64,000 nucleotides of DNA from Raffaelea ambrosiae (Eukaryota > Ascomycota > Sordariomycetes > Ophiostomatales > Ophiostomataceae). Below the pieces are notes generated by a model that was not told the DNA's origin, ran no database searches, and was given only the letters and a program-made list of their open reading frames with translations. Location of the stretch: assembly GCA_002778195.1 (NCBI GenBank), contig PCDI01000010.1, positions 868,001 to 932,000 of the forward strand. Reading direction: 5' to 3'. The position numbers and the translations under genes were made by a program. This document shows, piece after piece, positions 21,399 to 33,712 of the stretch. Position 1 is the stretch's first letter, and the number at the start of each line of letters is the position of its first letter.

Positions 21399-24300
21399 AT
21401 GCGGGTGCCCACACTGCTGGCGGTCTTCTCGGCCGCCGCGCCATGGCTGCTGGTGCTGCCGACCGTCGAGGCCGTCATGTTCCAGGACCAGGTCGGACAC
21501 ATTGATTTCCACCACGAGCTCGTTGGCCTGCCGCAGGAGCACGCGACGTTTTTTGCCCGGCCGCGCCTCGACGACAAGGCCAGCCTGCTGTACACGCTGA
21601 GCGACATGCGGGTGCTCGGCGCGGTCAACCCGAGCAACGGCGCACTGGTATGGAGGCAGCTGCTGGACGAGGCCGGCCCGGACGAGGCGGCAGCGTCGGA
21701 AGATCGGGCAGCAAGCGCAGAGGCCAACGGCCGGCTGTGTCCCATGGACGGCCAGGGCTGGCTGGCGGCCGGTCTGGGCCGCTCGGTACACGCCTGGAAC
21801 GCGGTCTCGGGCCGCTCGCTGTGGTGGAAAGACTTTGCCGGAGAGATGGTGGACCTGGCCGACACCGCAGCAGCAGCAGCAGCAGAGACAACGGCAGAAG
21901 ACTCACCAGCGGCAGCGCGCAGAAGAGACGTCCTCGCGCTGTTCCGGGAGAGCGAACCAACAACAACCGCCTCGACAAAGACACAGCGGGATACCGTGCT
22001 GCGGCGACTGAGCGGCCATGACGGCCGTGTGGTGTGGGAGTTTCGCGAGGCCGGCCATGGCCAGCAGCAGCCGCTGCGTGTCGCGGCCAGCGCCGACAAG
22101 GCCTACATTGTGAGCGTGGTCCCCGGAGCGGGCCTCCGCGTGGCCGTGCTCGACGCGCACACGGGCCAGCGACTCGAGGACGTGGCCATCAGCACCAAGG
22201 GCGGCGCGGCCGGCGACGACCTGGCCTCGGGCCAGGACATGCTGTTTGTCGGCGGCGGCGCAGCGCCGGTGGCCGTATGGACGGACCGCACGCGCTCCAA
22301 GATCCGCGTCAATGTGCTGGGGACCCGGCAGAAGCACGAGTTTGCGCTGCCCCAGGACACCGAGGAAGTGGTGGTGCACGCACCGCCGCCGACACCACGC
22401 ACGCTGGCGTCGCCCCTGCCGCTTCTCGTGCACGCGCGGCTGGGTGCCGGCGGCGGCCACCAGGCGCAGGTCTTGTCCGTCGATGCCAAGGCCAAGTCCG
22501 TGCACAAGGCCTACGACCTGCCGGCGGCGTCCGGCCCCGGCGCGTTCGCTGTGAGCACCAACCACGCCCACGACACCGTCTACTTGACGCACCTGACCGA
22601 CAGCGACATCGTCCTGACCGACGCTGCGTCGCCAGACGTGCTCGGCCGTTGGCCGTCGACGTCGCTGTCCAGCCACGGAGCACGGAGCCACGGCGTGGCC
22701 GTGAGCGCGGCCGCAGCCGAGGTGGTCGCCAAGCCGGGCGGCCAAGGCTACGCGGTGCGGGTGGCTGCGGTGACCGACGAGGACGACTGGACGCTGGTGC
22801 GCAACGGACAGCTGGCCTGGGCCCGTCCCGAGGGCCTGAGCGGGGCCACCGCCGCTGTGTTTGCGGAGCGCCCCGAGTCGGAGCAGCTCGTCAAGGCGCT
22901 CGAGCAAGAGGCCCACAGCAACCCGCTGTCTGCCTACATCCACCGGCTCAAGAGACACCGGGACGATCTCGAGCGGCTTCCCGCCTATCTGCAATCCCTC
23001 CCGAGCCGCCTTTTGCGCAGCATTCTGGGATCGGACGCCGCCCTGTCGTCGTCCGCGGATGCAGGGTCCGATGCCGAGGAGGCCAAGCCAGACAGCTTCG
23101 GCTTCCACAAGGTGGCCGTCCTGGCCACGCGGCGCGGCCGGCTCTACGGACTGGATGCCGCCAGCCCGGGCACCATCCATTGGACCCGGAAGGCGGTCGA
23201 GCTCCCGGCCGGTCGCGCGTGGGCCGTGCAGAGCATGCACGTGGACGAGGCGCAGGGCGTGGTGTCCGTGTATGCACGCCACGTCGACGCGTGCGTGTCT
23301 GTTCGCGTCGAGACGGGGGAGCTCGTGCGCGGCGACGAGGCGGCGGCCCTGGCGTCGTCGCCGCTGCTCCTCGCGAAGAACAACAACGGCGGCGGCAGCG
23401 ACGTGGACAGGATTGACAGCACGGCCCTTGTCAGCAGCGCCGCTGGCCCGTGGGTGCTGGCCCTACAGCAGAACCGGCAGCAAGACACGGCAGGGCCCGG
23501 CAAGGACGAGGTGGTGGTGCTGGGAAGCGGCGCCGGGATTCCCGTGGACAAGTGTCCGCACGAAACGGTCGTGGTGAAGCAGCAGCCGCAGCAGCGGCTG
23601 CGGGGCCTGCGCTTTGTGTCGAGGGACGGCCAGTGCGTCCAGGAGGCGACATGGACGTTTGCGCCGCCGGCGGGCATGCGCATCGTCGACGTGGCGACGC
23701 GGCCGGCGCACGACCCGGTCGCGTCGGTGGGACGGGTGCTGGGCGACCGGCGGGTGCTGTACAAGTACCTGAACGCCAACCTGGCGGTGGTGTCGGCGGT
23801 GACCGCCGACGCGCCGGAGGGGCCAGGCGGCGTGCTGATGACGTTTCTGGTGGACACCGTTTCGGGCCAGGTGCTGTCCTCGGCGACCTACCACGGCGTG
23901 GACGGGCGGAAGCCTGTGGCGTGCACGCTGTTTGAGAACACGTTTGCCTGCACCTACTTTGCCGACTACCACCTGGGCGCCGACAGCACCGGCCATGGGC
24001 AGTCGGTCAAGGGCTACCACCTCACCGTGTCGGACCTGTACGAGTCGGACCAGCCGAACCGACGCATGCCGCTCGGGTGGCACCCCCACGGCGCGGCTGG
24101 CCAGGGCCGGGCCAACGCGTCGGCGGCCGCCGAAGCATCGTCGTCGCTGCAGCCACTGGATGGTGTCGCGGACGCAGGCAGCGAGGGGGGGCCGGCTGCG
24201 GAGCCGCAGTCGGCCAGCCTGCCGGTGCCGGCCGTCACGGCCAAGACGTGGGTGCTGGCGTCTCCGCTGACCGCGCTGGCCGTGACGCAGACACGGCAGG

Positions 24301-24855
24301 GCATCACGGTGCGCCAGGTGCTGGCCTACCTGCCGCGGGTGCACGGCATCCTGGCGCTGCCGCGCGTGGGCGCTGTGCTCGACGCGCGGCGGCCTGTCGG
24401 GCGCGACCCGACCGCCGCCGAGGCGGAGGAGGGGCTCGCGCGGTACACGCCCAGCATCGAGGTGGACCCGCGGCAGATCCTGTCGCACAGCCGCGACGTG
24501 GCGGGCGTCGCGGGCATCCTCACGGGGGCCACCAATGTGGAGAGCACGAGCTTGGTGCTGGCGTACGGCCTGGATGTGTTTGGTACACGGGTTGCGCCGA
24601 GCTTCTCGTTTGACCTTCTCGACCAGGGGTTCGGCAAACTCTCCATGATTGGAACCGTGGCAGCGCTCGCCGTGGGCGTGGCAGTTCTGCGACCAATGGT
24701 AAGGAAAAGGAGAAGAGAGAGAGAGAGAGAGAGAGAAAGAAAAAAAAAAGAGGGAGAAGAGGGGGAGATTCACTTCATCACTCCTGAATGCTAACACTTT
24801 CTACTTGCAGGTCAACAAAAAACAAATCAACTTGAAATGGAAGGCGCCGTTATAA
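21399..24855 (+). CDS. EMC1: ER membrane protein complex subunit 1
   Basis: 1114-aa large subunit of the ER membrane complex, which inserts tail-anchored and multipass proteins. The signal peptide is residues 1-25 (MRVPTLLAVFSAAAPWLLVLP...VEA). Next comes the luminal beta-propeller opening VMFQDQVGHIDFHHELVG, then TLSDMRVLGAVNPSNGALVWRQ. The conserved C-terminal DUF1620 part contains RVLYKYLNANLAVV, the run TKTWVLASPLTALAVTQTRQGIT-like (here AKTWVLASPLTALAVTQT), YLPRVHGILALPR and YTPSIEVDPRQILSHSRDV. A single membrane helix lies at about residues 1081-1098. Two exons: 21399-24698 and 24811-24855. The 112-nt intron (GTAAGG...GCTAAC...TTGCAG) contains a GA run; splicing gives the end RPMVNKKQINLKWKAPL, the family's short Lys-rich cytosolic tail. 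The start was chosen at the signal peptide; the open frame upstream (from 21189) is leader. It converges on the LRR gene. Confidence 0.95.
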
Positions 24856-25489
24856 AAGCAGAATGGAAGAGCGAGGGCAAAAAAAGATGTGGACGCGGAA
24901 GACGTAAATATGTTATAGAGCGAAGGACCGAGAGCACTCGGGACAACTAGTTCCCTACCTCTTTATTGAAGGCTGTTTACCCCGGCACAATAAAGTAAGA
25001 CTCGAAAAAATGTATAATTATTTATAGCGGTAGTACTCGGTAGACGTTAGTTTCAATGAGCATTGCGAATTGCGGAAGGAAGCAAAGAAAGACAACGACG
25101 AAATAGACAGCATTGAAATGTGTAATATAGGATTTATTTCGCCAGTTTCTACTTGGGCCCCAGGGGATATTCATCTGTGAAATATGCTGGGTACAACGTG
25201 TGGTAGGCGCATGGCCCATTCGGGGTCCAGTACACAGGAGCACCCTTCTATGGGAAATATATATAAATGAGGTGCTTGGGCTGGCAGATCAATCGTACCA
25301 GTTATACACGGCCAAAAAAAAATAATTATAATCAAATATTATAAGGGATAAAAAGGCAGCCCTTCAGCGGGCGCTCGAGCACACATTCAAATATACAACC
25401 ACTTCCATATCACGGCCTGGCAGGCGGGCGAATAGGCGGGAGACTAGTAGAGAGGTAGAAACGGGGGGGGGTCTGGTTTACTAAACTGA
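24856..25489. other. Convergent intergenic region (EMC1 / LRR protein)
   Basis: About 630 bases, A/T-richer than its surroundings, with several AATAAA-like stretches (for example near 24989 and 25317-25335). These are probably the two 3' UTRs. No gene seen. Confidence 0.6.
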
Positions 25490-27648
25490 CTATGATCGTT
25501 TCTTTATGGCCCCTTTGGGTACACAACCCCACGAGCACCCACGGCGAAGAAACGGTACGGTGGCAGAGTCCGAGCGGTGGCCGTTCGCCTGCGTCGACAT
25601 GGCCGGCTTGTTCAGGTCGTGCTTGGGGATCTCCCACCACTCGATCCACTGGGTCATGGGAGCGACGAGCGGCTTGGCCCCGCAGGCCGAGCAGGACAGC
25701 CCCCCGGCCTCGCGCAGGGCGAGGGCCCGCCGCAGCGCCTCGCGCAGGTAGGCGGGGGTCTCGGGCGGCATCATCTCCGGCAGATCGCCCAGCTGGGAGG
25801 ACTGGTAGCATGCGCGCAGAGCCAGCTCCATGAGCGTGGGCACGCGCGAGGCCGACGTCGGCAGCTGCGCCTCTTGTATTAGCTGGGCCTGCTGGGCCTG
25901 CTGGGCCTGCTGGGCCTGGCTGTTCTGTGGCGGGGGCGCCGGCGCGACGGACCAGTCCACGGCCTCGACGGTGTTGTGTTCGCTGTCCGGGGCTGCGTCG
26001 TCGAGCGAGAAGCGGGACCAGGTCTTGCCGCAGCTGTCCATGTAGTGCACGGGGGAGCGGAGGACCGGCGTCGGCCGGTGCGTGTCGTGGGTGGTCTGGT
26101 CCTGGTGCGGCCCATGGTGTCCGTCGTCCTGGGCCGCCGCCCCCTCCGCAGCGTCGGTCTGGATCGGATGGGAGGGAGGCTGAGAGGAGGGCGGAGGAGG
26201 AGAGAGGGGCCGCTGCCGCCGCGGTTCCAGGAACGGATTGGGGTAGAGCAGCAGCTCGGTGAGCTGGCCGCCGCAGCCGGAGACCGGCAGGAGTCGCAGG
26301 AGCTCGGCCGGGAGGAAGCGGAGGGCGTTGAGCGACACGTTGAGGGTCTTCAGGCTGGACAGCTGTCCGATGGCCGGCGGCAGCTCGGTGAGGCCGTTGT
26401 TGCGCAGGGTCAAGTGGGTCAGGTGGTCGAGGCAGAAGAGCGCGCCGGGCAGGCTGGCGAGTCGGTTGTTGGACAGGAACAGGGACAGCTCGGGGTCTCT
26501 CTGTTCAAAGGCCACATCTTGGGTGACCAGCGGGATGGGGACCAGGCCGGAGAGCGGTTCAATGGTCGCGCTGGACAGCGATGTCAAACCGAGGGCCCTG
26601 GGGGTGAGGGAAATGTCAGAAACAAACACGTGTGAGAAGAAAGGAAAAAAAAAGGAAAAAAGGAAAAAAAAAGAAAAGAAAGAAGAAAGAAAGAAAAAAG
26701 AAAATAGAAAGAAAAAAAAGAAAGCAAAACGAAAACCCCAAACCCAAAAGACAGCTCCAAGGAGACGAATACACGGGAATACACGGCATCAGAGGACTGG
26801 GCAAAACTGCCTTCCACGTAGGGGTGTCAGGGTACGTACATCAGGTCAACCTGTTCTGTGCCTTTCTCGATGCAGGCCTGGATGACCGTGCGGGCCGTCT
26901 GCTCGGCGCTGTTGGCCGCCAGGCTGGGGACGCGCTGGAAGATGCGCCGGTACCTATGCGGCGGGATCGGCAGCTCGCTGTGTGGGTTGTGGGTGGGCAG
27001 AGGCGGCAGGGGCGCCAGAGAGAGGTGCGACGACGTGGACAGCTGGGAGGCCGTGGACGACGCCGAGGCGGACGACGATGCGGCCGAGGTATCGGAGGCC
27101 ACCGAGGCCGCGGGCGACGGGGCCCGCGGCAGGCCGGCTCCGGCAGCGGCGGCCGAGTCCATCCAGACGCCGCTGTCGAACTGGCGCTCCAACGCGCGCT
27201 TCTTCTGCTGCGTCTTCTCGTGCCGCCGGTGCTGGCTGTGCCGGGGAGGCCGCCTCGCCGGCGACGCGTGGCGCATCTCGAACTCCATGGGTTGTGTTTC
27301 GGGTTCGGGTTCCCTGTCGGACGGCATGGCCGGGTCGTCCGTGTTGGCAGCGGCCGCCGCATCGCCCTCGCTGAACACCGAGTCGGCCGACGCCGGGTGC
27401 TGGGCAAACCAGGCGCCGACATAGCGCTTCTTTTTCCGCTTGCGGCCGCTGGGCGCGTAGTTGTCCAGGGCCGGGTCGTCGTCGCTGGAGAAGACGGCCG
27501 GGTCGCTGGAGTTGGTCAGCAGAGACGCCGAAAAGGCGGCGGCCGCCGTCGCCGCGTCGGACGGATGGCCGCGCTTGCGCGACGGCCCGAAGATGGCGTC
27601 GGCTGCCTTGGACGGCGGAATGCGCGGCAAGGAGGGCTCGTCGGACAT
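25490..27648 (-). CDS. Leucine-rich-repeat protein, function unknown
   Basis: 638-aa predicted product from two exons, 27648-26840 and 26597-25490, joined across a 242-nt intron (GTACGT...CCCAG) that is A/T-rich. The phase is AT|G, giving EQVDLMALGLTSLSS. The N-terminal third is disordered, with a basic patch (SGRKRKKKRYVGAWF) resembling a nuclear signal, and Ser/Ala-rich stretches. The middle holds three to four LRRs: ELSLFLSNNRLASLPGALF, LTHLTLRNNGLTELPPAIG, LKTLNVSLNALRFLPAELL, LTELLLYPNPFLEP. The C-terminal part contains QAQQAQQAQQAQ, LMELALRACYQSSQLGDLPEMMP, and CSACGAKPLVAPMTQWIEWWEIP, a conserved-looking Cys/Trp motif near the end. A similar architecture occurs in uncharacterised fungal LRR proteins; no function is assigned. 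The exact C-terminus could change if a small intron was missed after the WIEWWEIP motif. Confidence 0.8.
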
Positions 27649-28994
27649 GGTCGCGTGTCGGGAAAGAGGAAAGACGAGAAAGGGCCCGGCCGGCGCCGGA
27701 GGAGGAAGCAGAAGAGAAAGAAGGGAGATGAGGGAGAGAGTGGGCAGCCAGGAAGAGAGAATACTGGACGAGCAATACAACAAAGAAAAAAAAAGAAAAA
27801 AAAAAAGGCCGAATGAACAAAAACAGTAAACTGCTGAAACAAAGGGCAAAGACAGAGCATTCAAAGGTTCCAAAAAAGAAAAAAAAGAAAAATTCGCGAG
27901 ATTGCAGAGCTCTTCGCAAGCAGAACAAACCACTCGGTGGCCAGATGGGCCGCTTGTAGGCCAACCAAAAAAACCAGAAAAAATCACAAAGGCTGATGAC
28001 ACGGCAGAGGCGAGGAATTGCGCGGTTGGGCAGGCTGTTGCGGACCGAGAAAGCCGTGATCGTGCTGGCTTGTGAACGCGGTTTGGCGCAAAAGTCTTGG
28101 ACGCGACGATAACGGTCTCGCGATAAGCCACTTTGGGCAACTTGGGTGGGTCAATGCAAGGCGCGTACACAAAGAGCTGTGCCCCGTATTGACATCATTT
28201 TGTGGAGGGGTGGTCGCGTGGCCCGCCGGTGCCGGCAGGAGCGACCTTGCATGGAGCTGCGTACACGCCCCCATGGCCGTGCATCGGGGCAGACCATCAC
28301 GTGATTGGGTGGCGGACCATGCAATTCAGGACGAGGTGCTGGCTGCTACGACTCGTATGTACGGTGTATTTCACCAGACAAGCCGGCCACGGCAAATTGC
28401 ACAGTCTCCACTATTGGGCTCGAGACCACACGACGCTGTTCCTGACGAAATTGGCGAAAACGAAGAAGAAGAAGGGAAACTACCAAGGCAGGCCCATAGC
28501 TAGGCCTGTACCGCGGCATTGATCAAGGCCGGTCGTTGCACTAGCCATGGATATTATTTTCTCAGGGCAAGCTTGGTACGCAGACCCCATTGACTCGAGG
28601 TGGCTCGTAGCTCCGGCTTCGAGAGTGGGGAGGCTTCTTATCTGATACGCTTCATCGGTCGATTGGGCCCCGTCAAGCAGCATTGCCAGGAACCGGGCGT
28701 CGGCTGGGAAGAGTGGGGATAGCCCTCCCGAGATGTGCAGCTCGGCAGGTTGATAACTTATAGCTGGGCTCCTTGTTAGCCGAGAGAGCTGAAGAGACTG
28801 GTGGCCGTTGGCTTGAGAGACCCGTGTTGCCCTTTCCTGTCTACGTGTCTGCCATCCTTGCCCTGGGAGTGTGGCCACGAGTGTTTGTGTGTAATCCGGC
28901 CGGGTCTCCTGACAAGGGAGCAGAACAACGATTCACGGAAGAGCAAGATCGAAAGAAGAGAGCCTCGTCCCCAAAAAGATCACTGCACGGCACC
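27649..28994. other. Divergent promoter region (LRR protein / GMC oxidoreductase)
   Basis: About 1.35 kb between two divergent start codons. The left 250 bases are purine-rich (leader of the LRR gene). A near-palindromic CGACTCGTATGTACGG lies near 28348. No gene seen. Confidence 0.55.
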
Positions 28995-31529
28995 ATGGCG
29001 GGCATTGCTCCCTTGGATGGCAAGGCTTTCGACTACATTGTCGTGGGTGGTAGGTGTGCTGACTCGCATGGGATTCAGACCTGGGGCGTACATTGTCTGA
29101 AGAAAAAAAAAAAAAAAAAATAAGACCCTGACCCAGCTGCAATCCAGGTGGCAATGCGGGATGCCTGATTGCGTCCACGCTCGCGGCACAGCTGCCGGAC
29201 GCAAGCATACTCCTGCTCGAAGCCGGCCCCGACGATTCGGCCGATCCGGACAATCTGGTGCCGGGCCTCACCAAACCCAAGTTCATGAGCGCGGACGGCA
29301 ACTGGCTGTATAAGACGGAGCCCCAGACGGAGCTGGGCGGCCGCGAGATCATTTACCCGCGCGGCCGCGGACTGGGCGGCTGCTCGTGAGTTGAGGAAAT
29401 GCGAGAGAGAGAGCGAGAGAGAGAGAGAGCGCTGGCATGGCCTGGCTGCTAACCAGGCTGGGCAGGGCAAACAATTTCATGGCCTGGGTGAAGGGCCCCA
29501 AGACCGACTGGGACGACTGGGCACGACTGGCGGACGACCCGTGGTGGGCATGGGACAGCGTGAGCCAAGTGCTGAAGAAGGTGAGGAGGGAGGGAAGGGG
29601 GGAAAGAGGGGACAATTTAACGGAACAACCTCAAGACTGGCCTGGCTGACACCACCAGATGGAAACATTCGACGCCCGCTGTCCGGCCGGCATGGACAAA
29701 TACGCGAGGCCGACGCCGGGCGTACACGGCGACGACGGGTAGGTCTTTTAATGTAAAAGGGGAGACTTGACGGGGACGACAGGTGGGACGAAGTCGTCTG
29801 GAGGTGGTATCTTCATCTCACGATGTTTTACGAGATCGGGGTCTTGAGGCTGCCTCTTTGGGATCTTTTGATTTGGATCTTGAGTAGTTGGTCCCTGATC
29901 TTTGATTTCTGATCTTTTTCTGGTCTTTGACTTCTGATCTTTGGCCTCGACTATTTTTGGTCGACATCTGTTGTTCTTGGTTTGGGGGTTTGGCCCTGGA
30001 TCTTTGCCATCATCGCCCCGCCGCCCAACCTCACCAGTCCTCCAGCAGCGCGCTCACCCCCTTCGTCTTCCCCGCTGACTTCTCCCAGACCCATCACCGT
30101 CCAGTTCAACCCGGTCTGGCAGCCCATCATCCCATACTGCCTCGACGCCTGCGCCCAGGCCGGCCACCCGCTCAACCCCGACAACAACGACGGCGCCTGC
30201 ATCGGCTACTCCATTGCCCAGTTCTCCGTCCGCCAGGGCGTGCGCGTCACCAGCGCCAACGCCTTCCTGGCCCCGCCGGCCCGCGCCGCCCGGCCCAACC
30301 TGACCATCGTCACCGGCGCCCTGGTCTCGCGTGTGGTGTTCTCCGCCGACGCTCGAAGTGGGGGCCGCCCAGCCGCCCCCCGGGCGGTCGGCATCGAGGT
30401 CCTGCCCATGCTCGCCAACCCGACCGGCTCGACCGGCTCGACCGGCTCAACGCCCTCTCTCGACCAGCCTGCTCTCGTGTCATGCCGCCGCGAGGTCGTC
30501 CTGACCGCCGGCACGTTCCAGTCGGCCCAGCTGCTGCTGCTGTCCGGCGTCGGCCCGGCCGCCCACCTCGCCGCCGTCGGCATCCCGCTCGTCGCCGACG
30601 TCCCCGGCGTCGGCCAGCGCATCCGCGACCACAGCGCCTTTGCCTGCGAGTATGTCGTGCGCCCGGACATCCCGGGACACAACCAGCTGCTGCGCTCGCC
30701 CCAGGCGCTCGCCGCCGCCACCCGCCAGTATGAGGAGGACGGCCACGCCGGCCCGCTTGCTGTCTACGGTGCCAGCGCCGCCCTGGTCTTCCCGCGCCTG
30801 CCGGCTGTCTTGGCGTCCCCCGAGCTGCGTCGCGCCGGACCCGTTGCCCAGCAGCACATATCCGAGGCCCGCGACCGCCCCACGACCGAGATCTGGCTGC
30901 ACTCGGGCCCGCTGTTCTACACCGGCCCGGCCGACGCCGACGCCGACGCCGACGACAAAGCGTGCCCGGCCGACGCCAGCGTCCTCGTCATCGAGGGTCT
31001 CAACCAGAACTGCCTGAGCGAGGGCACGCTGACCCTGCGCAGCCGCGACCCGCGCGCGCCGCCCCGCCTCGACCCGCACTACCTCGCCCACCCGCTCGAT
31101 CGCCGCGTGGCCGTCGAGACCCTCCGCGCCATCCTGCAACTGGCCGCCACGCCCGCGCTGGCGGCCATCATCGAGCGGCCCCTGCTGGCGCCGGAAGCCC
31201 TGGAAGCCCTGGAAGCCCCGGAAGCCCCGGACGCGCCAAGCTCCGCGAGCAGCCGCGGGGACCCCCTCGAATCGTTCCTGCGCGCCAACCTCACCCAGGG
31301 CTTCCACAGCATGGGCAGCTGCGTCATGGGCCGCGCCGCCGATCCGCTCACGGTCGTCGCCAGCGACTTCCGCGTCGTGGGCCTGGCCGGCCTGCGCGTC
31401 GCCGACATGAGCGTGTGTCCCGTCCTGACGTGCAACCACACGCAGGTGAACGCCTATCTGATTGGACACCGGTGCGCCGAGCTGCTGGTGGCCGACGCAC
31501 GGAGGGACGGCCTTCGGTCCCGGATGTAG
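28995..31529 (+). CDS. GMC-family FAD oxidoreductase (choline/alcohol dehydrogenase-like), five exons
   Basis: 642-aa product. Exons: 28995-29049, 29148-29385, 29466-29580, 29659-29738 and 30089-31529. Splicing makes the FAD dinucleotide fold FDYIVVGGGNAGCLIAS...LLLEAGP and the GMC signature PRGRGLGGCSANNFMAWVKGP, then MDKYARPTPGVHGDDGPITVQF. Later motifs: the second GMC signature region REVVLTAGTFQSAQLLLLSGVGP, and the catalytic pair GFHSMGSCVMG (His) and TCNHTQVNAYLIG (His/Asn). The enzyme should oxidise an alcohol with FAD; the substrate is unknown and there is no clear signal peptide. Intron 1 has an 18-A run. Intron 4 (350 nt) is much larger than the others (78-98 nt) and carries TGATCTTT-type repeats. 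A Glu-Ala-Leu/Pro repeat (EALEALEAPEAPDAPSSA) is inserted before the first catalytic motif. No neighbouring genes suggest a pathway. Confidence 0.9.
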
Positions 31530-31917
31530 GTAGTGGGCTTCGGTGGCACGTGTGCAGGCAGGTTGCTGTAGTTGCTGTACGATACAAAAGTGGCTCGCCA
31601 TAGATCCCATTCGAGAGTCAGCCGGCTAGCGGCAGGGGCTGCGACTGCTTTTCAACTCGTTCCATGCTTAATTACATGCCAGATGTATTTGTCAACCTCA
31701 ATGTGTGTCCCGGCCACCCTGTCATGGAAGAGCGCAGACTTGATCTCAACTCAGCAATGAGAAATTGACTCGACTGCATGCCTTTTCTTCTGCTCCGATA
31801 CAAAATGTCCACTCGCACATTGCCAAGCCGCTTGTGTTTGCTTCCCGTTCGTAGTCCCGGCTGATTTCCATCGACACCTCTTTCACTACCTCCTTCCTCT
31901 TTTCCTTCCCACTCACC
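31530..31917. other. Convergent intergenic region (GMC oxidoreductase / permease)
   Basis: 388 bases between two stop codons, with no gene or structure seen. Confidence 0.6.
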
Positions 31918-32717
31918 TCACCGCTTAAAGACGCGCAACTCGAGCATCCGTAGTGCTGGAAAGGAGACAGCTGCAAAGCCGACGCCGACGTAGATTCCCA
32001 TCTAGGTTTGGTTAGTGATGACATAGGAATCTTCCCCCCAAAAGGAGGGGGCCTTCTGTCCTCTTGACGAGAGGGACTCACATCTGTTCCGTACGCGCCC
32101 ACCTGCCGGGCCAGCGGGCCGATAAAGTAGATCTGGTCCATGCAGAGCACGGCGCCGACCCAGCCGATGCAGAACGCGGCCAGCGCGGCCAGCCCGACGG
32201 GCAGCTGCGCCGGCGTGTCCCACGCGTCCCAGCGGAAGCGCATCCAGCCGCCGCGGAACAGCAGCGCCTCCTCGACGGTGAGCGTGATCCAGATGGTGAC
32301 CCAGTAGCCCATGAGGGCCAGAAAGTTCTCGAAAATGGCAAACAGGTAGTCGCGGCCCGCGGCGGCGCAGACGGTGTACACCACCACGCCGGCCGTGTTC
32401 CACACGAAGCGCGGCACGCGCGCCGGCGCGCGGCCCAGGCACTGGCAGCCCAGCGCCGCCGAGTACGTGCCGGGCACGTTGTTGGCAATCACCCCCAGCG
32501 CCAGCACCACCGCGCACACCTTGCCGAACCGGCCCAGCGGCGCAAACGCGCCCACCAGCAGACTGCCCGACGACGTCGCGTAGTGCGCCGCCCAGTCCGC
32601 GTTGGAGTACGTGCCCGCGCCGAGCCCGCAGCCGAGCAGGTACACAAACATCATCGAGACGCTCTCGCCCAGCCAGGTCAGCAGAAAGGTCAGCCACGCG
32701 GACCGCCGCAGCCGTGC

Positions 32718-32748
<31 letters not shown>

Positions 32749-33712
32749 GACGACGATGCCGTCTGGTGGCGGCGGCCCGGGTAGTAGTACACATAGTAGT
32801 CGCCGCCCACCGGGGCCCAGGCCACGGCCGCCGACAGGCACAGCGACAAGAACGACAGCCGGTTCGCGCGCACCGTCTCAGCGTCGTCGCCGTCGCCCGC
32901 CGACGGCGCGTAGGACACGTCAAAGTCGGGACCGGCCACGCCCACCAGAATGAACAGCACCAGCAGCTGCGGCATCCACGCATACCGCTCGTAGAAGTGG
33001 AACACCGGAAGCCCCAGCACGGTCACCACCCACGTGATGACCGCGGTGATGACGATGCCCACAATCACACTGACGTTGCCGTCGGCCACGGCCGAGATCA
33101 TCTGGCCACCGATCACCGTGTCGATCATGCCGTAGCCCAGCATGATGACAATGTTGAGCAGCACGCAGATCCGGCTCGGCCACCAGCCCATGGTATACCG
33201 GGCAAACGTCTAGGCCTATCAGCGAAAGGGGAACAAAGGGAGCAAAAGGGAACAAAAGGGAACAAAAGAGAGACAAGAGTGTGGCCTACCATGGTCCGCA
33301 GCCCCGAGGCCGGCCCCCATGTGCTCATGAGCCCCGTGCCCGCGCTGCCAAGCATCGCCCCGAAGACGGCGCACAGCGCCGCATCCGTAAACGACAGGCC
33401 GTACGCGATCGGGCCCAGGAACCCGAGCGCCAGGTTGTTGGCCGTCAGGTTGGCCGAGAACCACAGGCTGATCATCTGCGTGTAGTCGGGCTTGCCGTGC
33501 GCCTCCTGCTCGTCGGGCATCACCCGCTGGATCCCCCGTGTCTCCACCCACTGCGACGCCGCCAGCCCGGCGAGATACCTCTTGAAGAGGCTGTCGCCTG
33601 CGAGAGCTGTCGCTGGGGCCGCCCGCGCCGGCTGGGACGGCACGGCCTCGCCGACATCGATCGACTGCGTGTCCGGGAACGCCTCGGACTTGTCTGGCGT
33701 CTTGGAGGCCAT
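31918..33712 (-). CDS. Purine-cytosine permease, NCS1 family (FCY2-like)
   Basis: 544-aa plasma-membrane transporter expected to import cytosine, purines or related nucleobases with protons. Three exons: 33712-33290, 33209-32082 and 32001-31918, with two 80-nt introns (33210-33289 GTAGGC...CCTAG; 32002-32081 GTGAGT...CTAAC...CCTAG). Splicing gives GLRTMTFARYTMGWWPSR and the end GAYGTDMGIYVGVGFAAV...RVFKR. NCS1 features: ISLWFSANLTANNLALGFLG, TFARYTMGWWPSRI, GQMISAVADG, VGGDYYVYYYP, LGESVSMMFVYLLGCG and about twelve hydrophobic segments. Thirteen consecutive Ser (residues 293-305, AGC/TCG-type repeats at about 32716-32757) interrupt the loop after VGGDYYVYYYPG, an unusual insertion for a transporter. 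Intron 1 contains tandem GGGAACAAAA units (about 33230-33268). The start gives a hydrophilic N-terminal tail (MASKTPDKSEAFPD). Confidence 0.92.

Noticed and set aside
28995..33712. GMC oxidoreductase plus permease as part of a metabolite cluster
   Set aside because: No synthase, P450, or pathway-specific regulator nearby; the neighbours are housekeeping genes.
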